Below are positions 1-5,895 of a stretch of DNA of 22,475 bases, in pieces (position 1 is the first letter of the stretch; every line of letters starts with the position of its first letter). This DNA is from Bacteroidales bacterium (GTDB lineage Bacteria > Bacteroidota > Bacteroidia > Bacteroidales > UBA932). The notes under the pieces were generated by a model. It made no database searches, was not told the DNA's origin, and saw only the letters and a list, made by a program, of their open reading frames with translations. The position numbers and the translations under genes are program-made. Where the stretch lies: NCBI GenBank assembly GCA_024401915.1, contig JAKSKA010000003.1, positions 1 to 22,475 of the forward strand. The letters run 5' to 3'.

Positions 1-39
1 GACATATTCATTTGTGTTTATTGATTTCAGAAAGGATAT

Positions 40-453
40 TTACAATTTGACTGCGCCTGTTCCCGCCGTGCTCGGTATTGCAATGACCGGCACTGTCTTC
101 TGAGGCACAATGAGGAATTTCTGGAGAAGAAGTTGGGCGGGAAGATGCTTCAACCGGCACCCGGCGGCAATCATCTTGCCCGTATCCATCACGGAACCGC
201 CGCCAAGGGAGATGATGCACTTCGCATCGTTTTTCAAAGCGATTGACCGTCCTGTTTCAATGTAGTCAAGTTTGGGCTCCGAGTTTATCTCATCGTAAAT
301 CCCGTATCGGATTCCCGCTTCCCTGCATATCCGACCGATTTGTCCGCGGCAGCCGAAGCCCTTTATGATGTCAGGTTCCGGTATTGGAACCGTCTTCATA
401 ACCTTTCCAGGCAATTTCCTTATGGCTTTTCTGGTTATGTACATATTCTCCAT
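40..453 (-). pseudogene. Iron-containing alcohol dehydrogenase remnant
   Basis: The 137-residue reading frame carries two signatures of the iron-dependent (type III) alcohol dehydrogenase family: the nucleotide-binding stretch GGGSVMDTGKMIAA (about residues 83-96) and PVIAIPSTAGTGA (about 121-133). Family members are about 380-400 residues long, with metal-binding His/Asp residues in the C-terminal half, which is absent here: the frame stops six residues after STAG. The distance from the GKGC-like start of the Rossmann region (GFGCRGQIGRICREAG) to YDEINSEP is also much shorter than usual, as if about 25-30 residues were deleted between CREAGIR and YGIYDE. I therefore read it as a decayed gene with an internal deletion and a lost 3' half, not an enzyme. 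It lies downstream of and on the same strand as the split tRNA-Leu. The family call is firm; that it is non-functional is an inference from length. Confidence 0.75.
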
Positions 454-492
454 AATGCAAAAATAATATTCGTACGAGTAATGAGCAAAAAA

Positions 493-651
493 TCAGTCGG
501 CACTATCCGAATAGTTGGTTACGGCATCTGTGACGGTAAAGTCATATTCCGGATATTGGAAAATCGGTGCGCGAGGCTCAGTCTCTGAGGAGGTGTATTC
601 CCATATTGACGAGTATTCGTCCGAATTCTCTGCTACCCCAGAAAAGGACAA
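493..651 (-). pseudogene. Coding-like remnant of unknown gene
   Basis: Between the tRNA terminator and the alcohol dehydrogenase remnant, one minus-strand frame reads like real protein for about 52 codons (...VAENSDEYSSIWEYTSSE, then EPRAPIFQYPEYDF, ending NYSDSAD and a stop). It is rich in acidic and aromatic residues and has balanced codons. There is no good ATG start in frame; further upstream the frame runs into the terminator hairpin and the tRNA, so an open frame extending there is accidental. It may be the 3' end of a gene whose front was lost when flanking DNA was rearranged, or chance. I recognise no family. The remaining bases of 454-728 show nothing else besides the hairpin. Confidence 0.25.
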
Positions 652-691
652 ACATACAATTTGTGTCCAAATTTGATGGGTAGAAAAACAG

Positions 692-724
692 AAACAGCCT
701 TGCAGGTACCTACAAAGCTGTTTT
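692..724 (-). terminator. Rho-independent terminator after tRNA-Leu
   Basis: An inverted repeat reads AAACAGCCTTGCAGGTA then TACCTACAAAGCTGTTT on the plus strand: 17-nt arms with two mismatches that are G.U pairs in one RNA orientation, meeting at GGTACC. On the minus strand it lies 5 nt after the discriminator base of the tRNA and is followed by a T-rich run (TTTCTGTTTTTCT). On the plus strand it is followed by seven Ts, so it could also stop transcription coming the other way. It fits as the end of the tRNA-Leu transcript. Confidence 0.75.
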
Positions 725-779
725 TTTGTGCCTCGGATGAGACTCGAACTCACACGGACATTGCTGCCCAAGGGATTTT

Positions 780-1506
780 CTTACCACTATGGCTTTCGCC
801 ACCTTAACGTTTGTGGTCCGGACTATTCCTTCACCTTGACTTTCGTTTTAGGTGTGTCGTGTCTAGTCTCTGCACCTTCCTTCATATTTTGAAGGCTTGG
901 CTCAAGATTACCATCGGCTTTACCCGTTAAGGCTTCCTTGAATTTACGACATTCTACTTCTCTCTTTTCAGAGCGAGCACTCAATGCTGCTCTCCCTCGA
1001 TAATATTTTGTAAGCGCATGGCAATTTGGACAAATTAATTGAAGGTTTTCAAGTCTGTTGTCCGTGTTGACACCGTTAATATGGTGAATTTCAAGAGGAA
1101 TGGGCTTCTCCATCCATTCGGACAACCCGCAACTTTCGCAAAATGAGATGTGTTTGAGACGTTTATATCGCTCTCGCAATCTCCAGGAACAAGTATAATT
1201 TGAGTTTTCAATAAAAATATCCTTATTCTCAATTGCTTTTTGTGGTTTGAAGGCTAATCCAACATTCCACCCTTGTCCAGTGAAATGAGAAATATCAATA
1301 TTGTTTTCAGAAATCAATTTCTTGATTGTCTTATAGTTTCCGCCAACTGGTCTTAAGCCAAGTTGCCTTAAAACTCCAGCTATTGACAGATTCTCTTCCG
1401 CTGCTTTGCGTATATCCTCAATATTGTACTTAACTCTTTTCATAATGAGAAGGCAAGGTAAGCACAAATTATCTATTACAAAAATATTATTTCAAAGAGC
1501 GTGTCT
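780..1506 (-). ncRNA. Group I intron (probable IC3) in tRNA-Leu(UAA)
   Basis: This self-splicing intron candidate is 727 nt long and bounded by U34 of the 5' exon and a terminal G (complement of 780). Core elements, in transcript order: P3 5' strand TGTCGT (951-946); P-like strand AATTCAAGGAAGCC (944-931); Q-like strand GGTAATCTTGAGCCAAGCC (912-894), whose CTTGAG pairs with TTCAAG to make P4; R-like strand GGTGCAGAGACTAGAC (876-861); P3 3' strand ACGACA (860-855); P8 arms CACCT and AGGTG; S-like strand GGAATAGTCC (829-820), whose TAGTC pairs perfectly with GACTA of R (P7); then TGGC-GAAA-GCCA (801-790), a GNRA-capped P9-type hairpin. From memory, P, Q, R, S and the GCGAAAGC hairpin closely resemble the Anabaena tRNA-Leu intron, hence IC3. 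P1 with its internal guide and P2 should lie in the first 63 nt, but I could not assign them confidently. An HNH gene fills the segment between the 5' region and the core. Confidence 0.92.
823..1443 (-). CDS. Intron-encoded HNH homing endonuclease
   Basis: The 206-residue protein has an N-terminal helical, DNA-binding-like part (YNIEDIRKAAEENLSIAG, resembling the HTH-like front of phage HNH enzymes) and a central HNH nuclease domain: CESC (Cys102, Cys105), IHHING with His120-His121, and CPNCH (Cys138, Cys141). The two CxxC pairs bind structural zinc and the HH...N residues form the metal-dependent nicking or cutting site. I chose the ATG at 1443; an in-frame TTG 24 bases upstream would only add a Cys/Leu-rich leader. 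It lies wholly within the tRNA-Leu intron and presumably cuts intron-less tRNA-Leu alleles to spread the intron. Its last ~43 residues (after VECRKF), rich in Lys and Glu, are encoded by the ribozyme core itself, so they are probably constrained by RNA structure rather than protein function. Target and cutting activity are inferred. Confidence 0.9.
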   Translation of the reverse strand: MKRVKYNIEDIRKAAEENLSIAGVLRQLGLRPVGGNYKTIKKLISENNIDISHFTGQGWNVGLAFKPQKAIENKDIFIENSNYTCSWRLRERYKRLKHISFCESCGLSEWMEKPIPLEIHHINGVNTDNRLENLQLICPNCHALTKYYRGRAALSARSEKREVECRKFKEALTGKADGNLEPSLQNMKEGAETRHDTPKTKVKVKE

Positions 1507-1559
1507 AAGTCCCTCGTGTCTACCATTCCACCACCAAGGCGGGATTTGTGTCATCCGGG

Positions 1560-1591
1560 TGCAAAGATAAACAAAATGAATTATCTTTGCA
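1560..1591. promoter_or_regulatory. Palindromic divergent promoter (tRNA-Leu / DUF456)
   Basis: The arms TGCAAAGATAA and TTATCTTTGCA are perfect inverted copies separated by 10 bases. Each arm contains TATCTTTG, matching the Bacteroidota -7 consensus TAnnTTTG, one facing the tRNA (1569-1562 minus) and one facing the DUF456 gene (1582-1589 plus). The tRNA would start about 15 nt before its 5' end. No clear TTG -33 box is visible at the expected distance on either side. The plus box lies so close to the ATG at 1594 that its transcript would be nearly leaderless, or the gene starts elsewhere. Promoter function is inferred from the motif. Confidence 0.5.
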
Positions 1592-1593
1592 TT

Positions 1594-2067
1594 ATGACAG
1601 GCTTGGAAATTTTAGCAATAATCCTCGGAGTCGTAGGTATAGTGGGCAGCATCGTTCCGGGGCTTCCCGGGCCCCCGGTCAGCTGGGTGGGCCTGCTGCT
1701 GCTCTATATCGGAAAATCCGGAGGGATCAGCCTCGGCTTCCTTATGCTGTGGCTGGTCATAACCATAGTCATCACCATCCTGGATTTCGTGATCCCGGCC
1801 TGGACCACAAAGGTGACCGGAGGCCACAAGGCGGCTTCGACGGGCGCTCTCGTGGGCCTTTTCGCGGGGATGTTCCTGACTCCCATCGGGGCCATAGCCG
1901 GCGCGCTCGCAGGAGCGGTGCTGGGAGAGCTGATGGTCACTGACGAAGGGGCCTGGCCCGCATTCAAAGCGGGTTTCGGAGCCTTCCTGGGCTTCCTGCT
2001 CGGCACGTTCCTCAAGATAGCGGCCTCCGGGCTTATGCTCTTCTACATCATCAAATTCGCCGTATGA
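1594..2067 (+). CDS. DUF456 family membrane protein
   Basis: The 157-residue, very hydrophobic protein shows the DUF456 pattern: an N-terminal segment ending in GIVGSIVPGLPGPPVSWVGLLLLYI, a middle helix LVITIVITILDFVIPAWTTK, then a Gly/Ala-rich run of helices with the family-like TKVTGGHKA and GALAGAVLGEL stretches. About four to five membrane spans can be counted, so it sits in the inner membrane. Function is unknown for the family. I chose the ATG at 1594 (MTGLEIL) because it begins right at the first hydrophobic segment; an in-frame ATG at 1576 would add MNYLCI and overlap the promoter box. Its stop overlaps the next start (ATGA at 2064-2067), so it is translationally coupled to the large lipoprotein. 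Confidence 0.85.
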   Translation: MTGLEILAIILGVVGIVGSIVPGLPGPPVSWVGLLLLYIGKSGGISLGFLMLWLVITIVITILDFVIPAWTTKVTGGHKAASTGALVGLFAGMFLTPIGAIAGALAGAVLGELMVTDEGAWPAFKAGFGAFLGFLLGTFLKIAASGLMLFYIIKFAV

Positions 2068-4592
2068 GACATTTCTGTTTTCCATTACTGATATCTCTCG
2101 CACTCCTCTCCTGCACAAAGGATAACGATCCCGGAAAAGAAGACCCCAACCCGCCGACCCCCGACGGCTACGTGACCTTCACGCTCGACGCCAAGCCTTT
2201 CGAACACTCCAAGGCCTCTCTCGACGGCGACAAGTTGAAGTGGAGCAACAGCGACCGCATTATGGTCAACGGAAAGACCTGTTTCGTGACCGTGTTGAAA
2301 TCGGGCGAGGCGACGGTGTCCGTGAAGCAGGCGTCCTCCTATGAGGCGCTCTATCCCGCCGACATCGTCAAGGACGGCCGTATGTTCATCCAGGGGGCGC
2401 AGTACTACAGCGCCGGTTCCTTCGGCGAGAAAGCCAATCCGGCGGTCGGCAGCGTGGACGGCAGCACAATGCGTTTCACCAGCCTCTGCGCCGTGATCGA
2501 GCTTCCCGTCAGGGGCAGCGGCGAGATTGCGTCCATAAACGTGCGCGACAACAACGGCGGCTTCCTCAGCGGCAGCGGCAGCGTGAAGGACGGACTGTTC
2601 GTGCCCGACGGCGAGGTGAAGTTCAGCGACGTGACGCTCAACTGCAAGACCAACAGCAACAACGGTGTGGCGCTCAGCAGCTCCGGCACCAGTTTCTACA
2701 TCGTCGTGCCTGCCGGGAAATACCCTTCCGGCTTCACGGTGACCATCTCCTCGAAGGACGGGCACGCTATGACAAGCCGCATCGGCAGCGGACTCGACCT
2801 CAAGGCCGGCAGCATCGCGACTCTCGACGCCATCGATTACGCCATACCCGAGAACCAGCTTTTCGCATACCACTTCGACTCGTTCTGCTACGGCGGCGAC
2901 CCGGTGGACGGCCTGAAGGGCTTCCGCAGCCCCGACAAGTCCAAGCCTTCAGGCTCCGCGCTCAGCAACGACGTGTCTGACGCAAACGAGGCCGGGGCGG
3001 ACGTGATGACGAACACGACCACCAACGGCAGCTTCCTCCTGCCGCAGTCTTACCGCTTCTACCGCAACATCCAGGACTTCACACTGCTCTGCAACGTCCA
3101 GGAGTTCCACGGCTGCCTCGGCTGCGGCGCCAACGGCCTTTCGCGGGCAACGCTGAAGCTCCCTCCTTTCACCGGCATTCCGAAAGGAAAGGTCTGTATG
3201 GCGGAAATCAGTTTCCGCATCGCAGCTCAGCCCGGTGTGGGCAAGGACGACATAGACTTCTTCACGACCTACTCCACTCCCGGCAAGGTCCTGGAGCTGT
3301 GGCTGGACGGCCGCAAGGTAGCCGATTTTACGCCTAACAAAAAGGCGACGGGATCCCTCGGCGATCCGAGCCGCTGGGCATCCGGGGCAGGTTCCGAAGG
3401 TTTTCCGAGCCTGAGCAGCCATCTCATCGAGCGGGTGCGCATCAAGGCGTCCGAGCTCAGCGACGGCAAGTGGCACGAGGCGCGTCTCGTGATGGGCGCC
3501 CTTGCATCCACCTCCACCATCGAGATCGGTCCGCATCCCTCTACCACCACCAGCGGAGCATTCTTCATCGACGACATAGTCGCCGTGCGCAAGGACTATG
3601 ACCTTCCCGACAACTTCCTCAATCCCGGCTGGATCAACTCGTTCAGCTCCTCCGCGACTGCCAATGCCCCCGTGCGCCTGAAGAACCACGGCAAGGTTCT
3701 CGGATCCGGACCGTATATGGACCTCTCGTTCTCCACATCCTTCTTCTCGAGCAGGAACTGGGATGATGCGACGATAAGCGCAGAGATAGCCAAGATAGCG
3801 AAAGTGGTCAGCGACTGCGGCGTGCGCGTATGGAATATCCACCTTCCCGCCACCGACCCCGACGGAAGCTACGACAAGGACATCTTCGAGTATTTCCACT
3901 ACGACGCCAAGGTACGCAAGGATGCCGTCGACCTCACCAAGCGCATCCTCAAGTGGGTCAAGCCCTTCGAGTCCGTGAACCTAATGGTCCACGCCACCGG
4001 CCCAGGCCGCAAATCTACGGACCCGCGCTTCTACTTTGAAAACGCGAAGGACAACGGCGTGGAGAGTTTCAAGGCCCTGAACACCTATTGCCAGAGCTCG
4101 GAGATGAAATACAGCGACGGCACCCATCCCGTCTTCTGCATCGAGAATATCCAGAACACCGGCACGCAGACTGTCAACGTGTGCGCCCTTCCGGAATATA
4201 TGAACTACTACTGTTCGCAGGTTCCGGGGATGAAGGTCTGCTACGATTCCTCCCACGGACAGGTCTGCGGCGCGGGCGGCGTATCCTCAGTCGAGTATCT
4301 GCGCCGTCTCGGCACCAATGTCTGCGCCCTCCATATGCACGGAAACGGCAAGACCACGGTTGACCGCCATCTGATGCCGGGCTACTCGAACGGTATCTAC
4401 ACTGCCGGCAACGACGACATCATCGACTGGCCGGAGATGTACAAGGTGCTGATAGAGGACTGCAAGTACACCGGTCCCTTTACCTATGAGATAGGCACCA
4501 ACGCCGAAGACTGCATCGCGTCGTGGAGCAACATCGTCCACAACTACTACACAGTGGTCCTGGAGCCCTACAAGAAGCGCTATAACAGGTAA
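2064..4592 (+). CDS. Lipoprotein with xylose-isomerase-like TIM barrel
   Basis: This is an 842-residue predicted outer-membrane or surface lipoprotein: residues 1-17 form a signal peptide ending in the lipobox LLSC (Cys17). Residues about 35-260 form a beta-rich region resembling fimbrillin-like Bacteroidales adhesin domains (for example FYIVVPAGKYPSGFTVTI). Residues about 270-515 look like a beta-sandwich with DGRKVADF and a terminal FFIDDIVAVRKD, similar in style to carbohydrate-binding modules. Residues about 535-842 resemble the xylose isomerase-like / AP endonuclease family 2 TIM barrel, with its usual metal-site pattern: Glu in FCIEN (about 695), Asp and His in CYDSSHG (about 728-731), LHMHGN (about 755), D-x-H then a Gly-rich segment and IDW (about 766-787), and a late Glu in YEIG. 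Members of that fold isomerise or epimerise sugars or cut DNA; here the export signal argues for a sugar-related role. The substrate is unknown. It is coupled to the DUF456 gene and its stop directly abuts the rodA stop. Confidence 0.75.
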   Translation: MRHFCFPLLISLALLSCTKDNDPGKEDPNPPTPDGYVTFTLDAKPFEHSKASLDGDKLKWSNSDRIMVNGKTCFVTVLKSGEATVSVKQASSYEALYPADIVKDGRMFIQGAQYYSAGSFGEKANPAVGSVDGSTMRFTSLCAVIELPVRGSGEIASINVRDNNGGFLSGSGSVKDGLFVPDGEVKFSDVTLNCKTNSNNGVALSSSGTSFYIVVPAGKYPSGFTVTISSKDGHAMTSRIGSGLDLKAGSIATLDAIDYAIPENQLFAYHFDSFCYGGDPVDGLKGFRSPDKSKPSGSALSNDVSDANEAGADVMTNTTTNGSFLLPQSYRFYRNIQDFTLLCNVQEFHGCLGCGANGLSRATLKLPPFTGIPKGKVCMAEISFRIAAQPGVGKDDIDFFTTYSTPGKVLELWLDGRKVADFTPNKKATGSLGDPSRWASGAGSEGFPSLSSHLIERVRIKASELSDGKWHEARLVMGALASTSTIEIGPHPSTTTSGAFFIDDIVAVRKDYDLPDNFLNPGWINSFSSSATANAPVRLKNHGKVLGSGPYMDLSFSTSFFSSRNWDDATISAEIAKIAKVVSDCGVRVWNIHLPATDPDGSYDKDIFEYFHYDAKVRKDAVDLTKRILKWVKPFESVNLMVHATGPGRKSTDPRFYFENAKDNGVESFKALNTYCQSSEMKYSDGTHPVFCIENIQNTGTQTVNVCALPEYMNYYCSQVPGMKVCYDSSHGQVCGAGGVSSVEYLRRLGTNVCALHMHGNGKTTVDRHLMPGYSNGIYTAGNDDIIDWPEMYKVLIEDCKYTGPFTYEIGTNAEDCIASWSNIVHNYYTVVLEPYKKRYNR

Positions 4593-5894
4593 TCAGAAAT
4601 ACTTGTTCTCCTGACGGTTCAGGGCGATGAAGATGAATATCATCACCGTGAACGCCCAGAGGGATGAGCCGCCGTATGAGAAAAGCGGCAGCGGGATGCC
4701 GATGATGGGCATCAGCCCTATGGTCATACCTATATTGATGAACAGGTGCATGAACAGGCACGAAGCCAGGCAGTAGCCGTAAATCCTCGTGAATGACTCC
4801 CGCGCCTTGTCCGCATCCTCCACTATCCAGAAAATGAGCAGCGAGTAGAGCACTATCACCGCCAGACAGCCCAGGAAGCCCCATTCCTCGCCTACGGTGC
4901 AGAAGATGAAGTCCGTGCTCTGCTCGGGCACGAAGCCGAAAGTGGTCTGCGTGCCGCCCAGGTAGCCCTTGCCGCTGAACCCTCCCGAGCCTATCGCAAT
5001 CATCGACTGGTGGACGTTGTAGCCGAGTCCGCGCGGGTCGTCGACGATGCCGAGCAGCACCTCGATGCGCTTGCGCTGGTGGTCCTGGAGCACGTTGTTG
5101 AATATGAAGCCGGTCGCCAGGATGAGGGCCGCACCGGCGCAGAAGGCCAGAATCGTGTTGCGCACCGCCTCCCTTCTCTGGCTGAGCACCCTGAAGCGCC
5201 GCAGCCTCGGCAGCAGGAACAGCAGGCACACCGCCAGCAGCACGCAAAGCGCCACCCACCAGCTCGTCGTGAGCCGAAGAATGAAGAGCAGTATGGCCAT
5301 CCCGACCATCGTGATCAGCCATCCCGACATCCCTTCCCGGTAGAGGACGAACATAAAGCCCACATAGACCAGTGCGGAGCCGGTCTCCTTCTCGAAGATG
5401 ATGGCCAGCATAGGCAGGGCGATGATGAGCGCCGCCTTGATGAAATCGCGCCTGTCGGAGAGCTTGAAGTTCTGACGGCTCATAACCGCCGCCAGGAACA
5501 GCGATGTCGTGATCTTCGATATCTCGGCAGGCTGGAAACTGATGGGTCCGAAACTGAACCAGGACAGGGAGCCCTTGTGCTCGGTGCCGAGGAACCTGAC
5601 GGCAAAAAGCAGCAGGATCACGATGCCGTAGCCGGGCAGCGCGAGGGCCTCCCAGATTTTCGGAGTCACGACGAAGAGTATCAGGGTCGCCAGCAGCAGC
5701 GCACCTCCCATCCAGACGGCCTGCTTGCCGCTGTTCGCTGAAAAATCAAAGATGGAAGAAGGCTCGGCGCTCTGGACGGCAGCATAGATGTTCACCCATC
5801 CGAAGAGCATTATCAGCAGGAAACAGACCACCAGCCTCCAGTCTACTGAAGACTTGAGGCCTCTCTCGTAAGATCTGTTCCTGACATCCTGCAT
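4593..5894 (-). CDS. rodA: RodA, SEDS peptidoglycan glycosyltransferase
   Basis: RodA polymerises lipid II into glycan strands in the elongasome, paired with PBP2. The 433-residue protein has about ten hydrophobic spans and the conserved SEDS block: YNVHQSMIAIGSGGFSGKG, then GGTQTTFGFVPEQSTDFIF, in which Asp328 corresponds to the essential periplasmic aspartate of RodA (Asp262 in E. coli), followed by VGEEWGFLG. The C-terminal IGLMPIIGIPLPLFSYGGSS is also canonical. It is somewhat longer than E. coli RodA (about 370) because of an extra region with two hydrophobic helices and an Arg-rich segment (RLRRFRVLSQRREAVR) before the catalytic block. It is last in the mreBCD-mrdA-rodA cluster, starting 1 nt after the mrdA stop, and its own stop directly touches the stop of the convergent lipoprotein gene, leaving no room for a terminator. 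Confidence 0.96.
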   Translation of the reverse strand: MQDVRNRSYERGLKSSVDWRLVVCFLLIMLFGWVNIYAAVQSAEPSSIFDFSANSGKQAVWMGGALLLATLILFVVTPKIWEALALPGYGIVILLLFAVRFLGTEHKGSLSWFSFGPISFQPAEISKITTSLFLAAVMSRQNFKLSDRRDFIKAALIIALPMLAIIFEKETGSALVYVGFMFVLYREGMSGWLITMVGMAILLFILRLTTSWWVALCVLLAVCLLFLLPRLRRFRVLSQRREAVRNTILAFCAGAALILATGFIFNNVLQDHQRKRIEVLLGIVDDPRGLGYNVHQSMIAIGSGGFSGKGYLGGTQTTFGFVPEQSTDFIFCTVGEEWGFLGCLAVIVLYSLLIFWIVEDADKARESFTRIYGYCLASCLFMHLFINIGMTIGLMPIIGIPLPLFSYGGSSLWAFTVMIFIFIALNRQENKYF

Positions 5895-5895
5895 A

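Larger units (their letters stand above)
729..1540 (-). tRNA. tRNA-Leu(UAA), split by a group I intron
   Basis: The 5' exon is 1540-1507 (34 nt) and the 3' exon 779-729 (51 nt), giving an 85-nt leucine tRNA. Joined, they fold without forcing: acceptor GCCTTGG/CCGAGGC (one G.U); U8 G9; D stem GTG/CAC with a GGTAG-containing loop; anticodon stem AGGGA/TCCCT with the 7-nt loop CTTAAAA, giving anticodon UAA; long variable arm GGGC-AGCAAT-GTCC; T arm GTGAG-TTCGAGT-CTCAT; discriminator A. The CCA end is not encoded (CAA follows). The interruption falls after U34, leaving AA in the 3' exon, exactly where cyanobacterial and plastid tRNA-Leu(UAA) introns sit. It decodes UUA. Expression needs RNA splicing. 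A TAnnTTTG-type promoter lies upstream (1562-1569) and a terminator downstream. Standard tRNA finders are likely to miss it or report only a poor half. Confidence 0.95.

Noticed and set aside
726..806. A degenerate tRNA consisting only of the 3' half and the bases just before it
   Set aside because: The acceptor and D arm cannot be formed with the adjacent sequence; the true 5' half is at 1507-1540, so this is the 3' exon of a split gene, not a decayed tRNA.
823..1467. Longer HNH start at 1467 (TTG)
   Set aside because: It adds only a Cys/Leu-rich leader without similarity to HNH enzymes; the ATG at 1443 directly precedes the family-like KRVKYNIEDI.
2085..2873. Long minus-strand open frames opposite the large lipoprotein gene, and similar ones opposite other GC-rich genes
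   Set aside because: They are low-complexity His/Val/Gly/Ala or Arg-rich mirror translations of real genes, as expected in GC-rich DNA.
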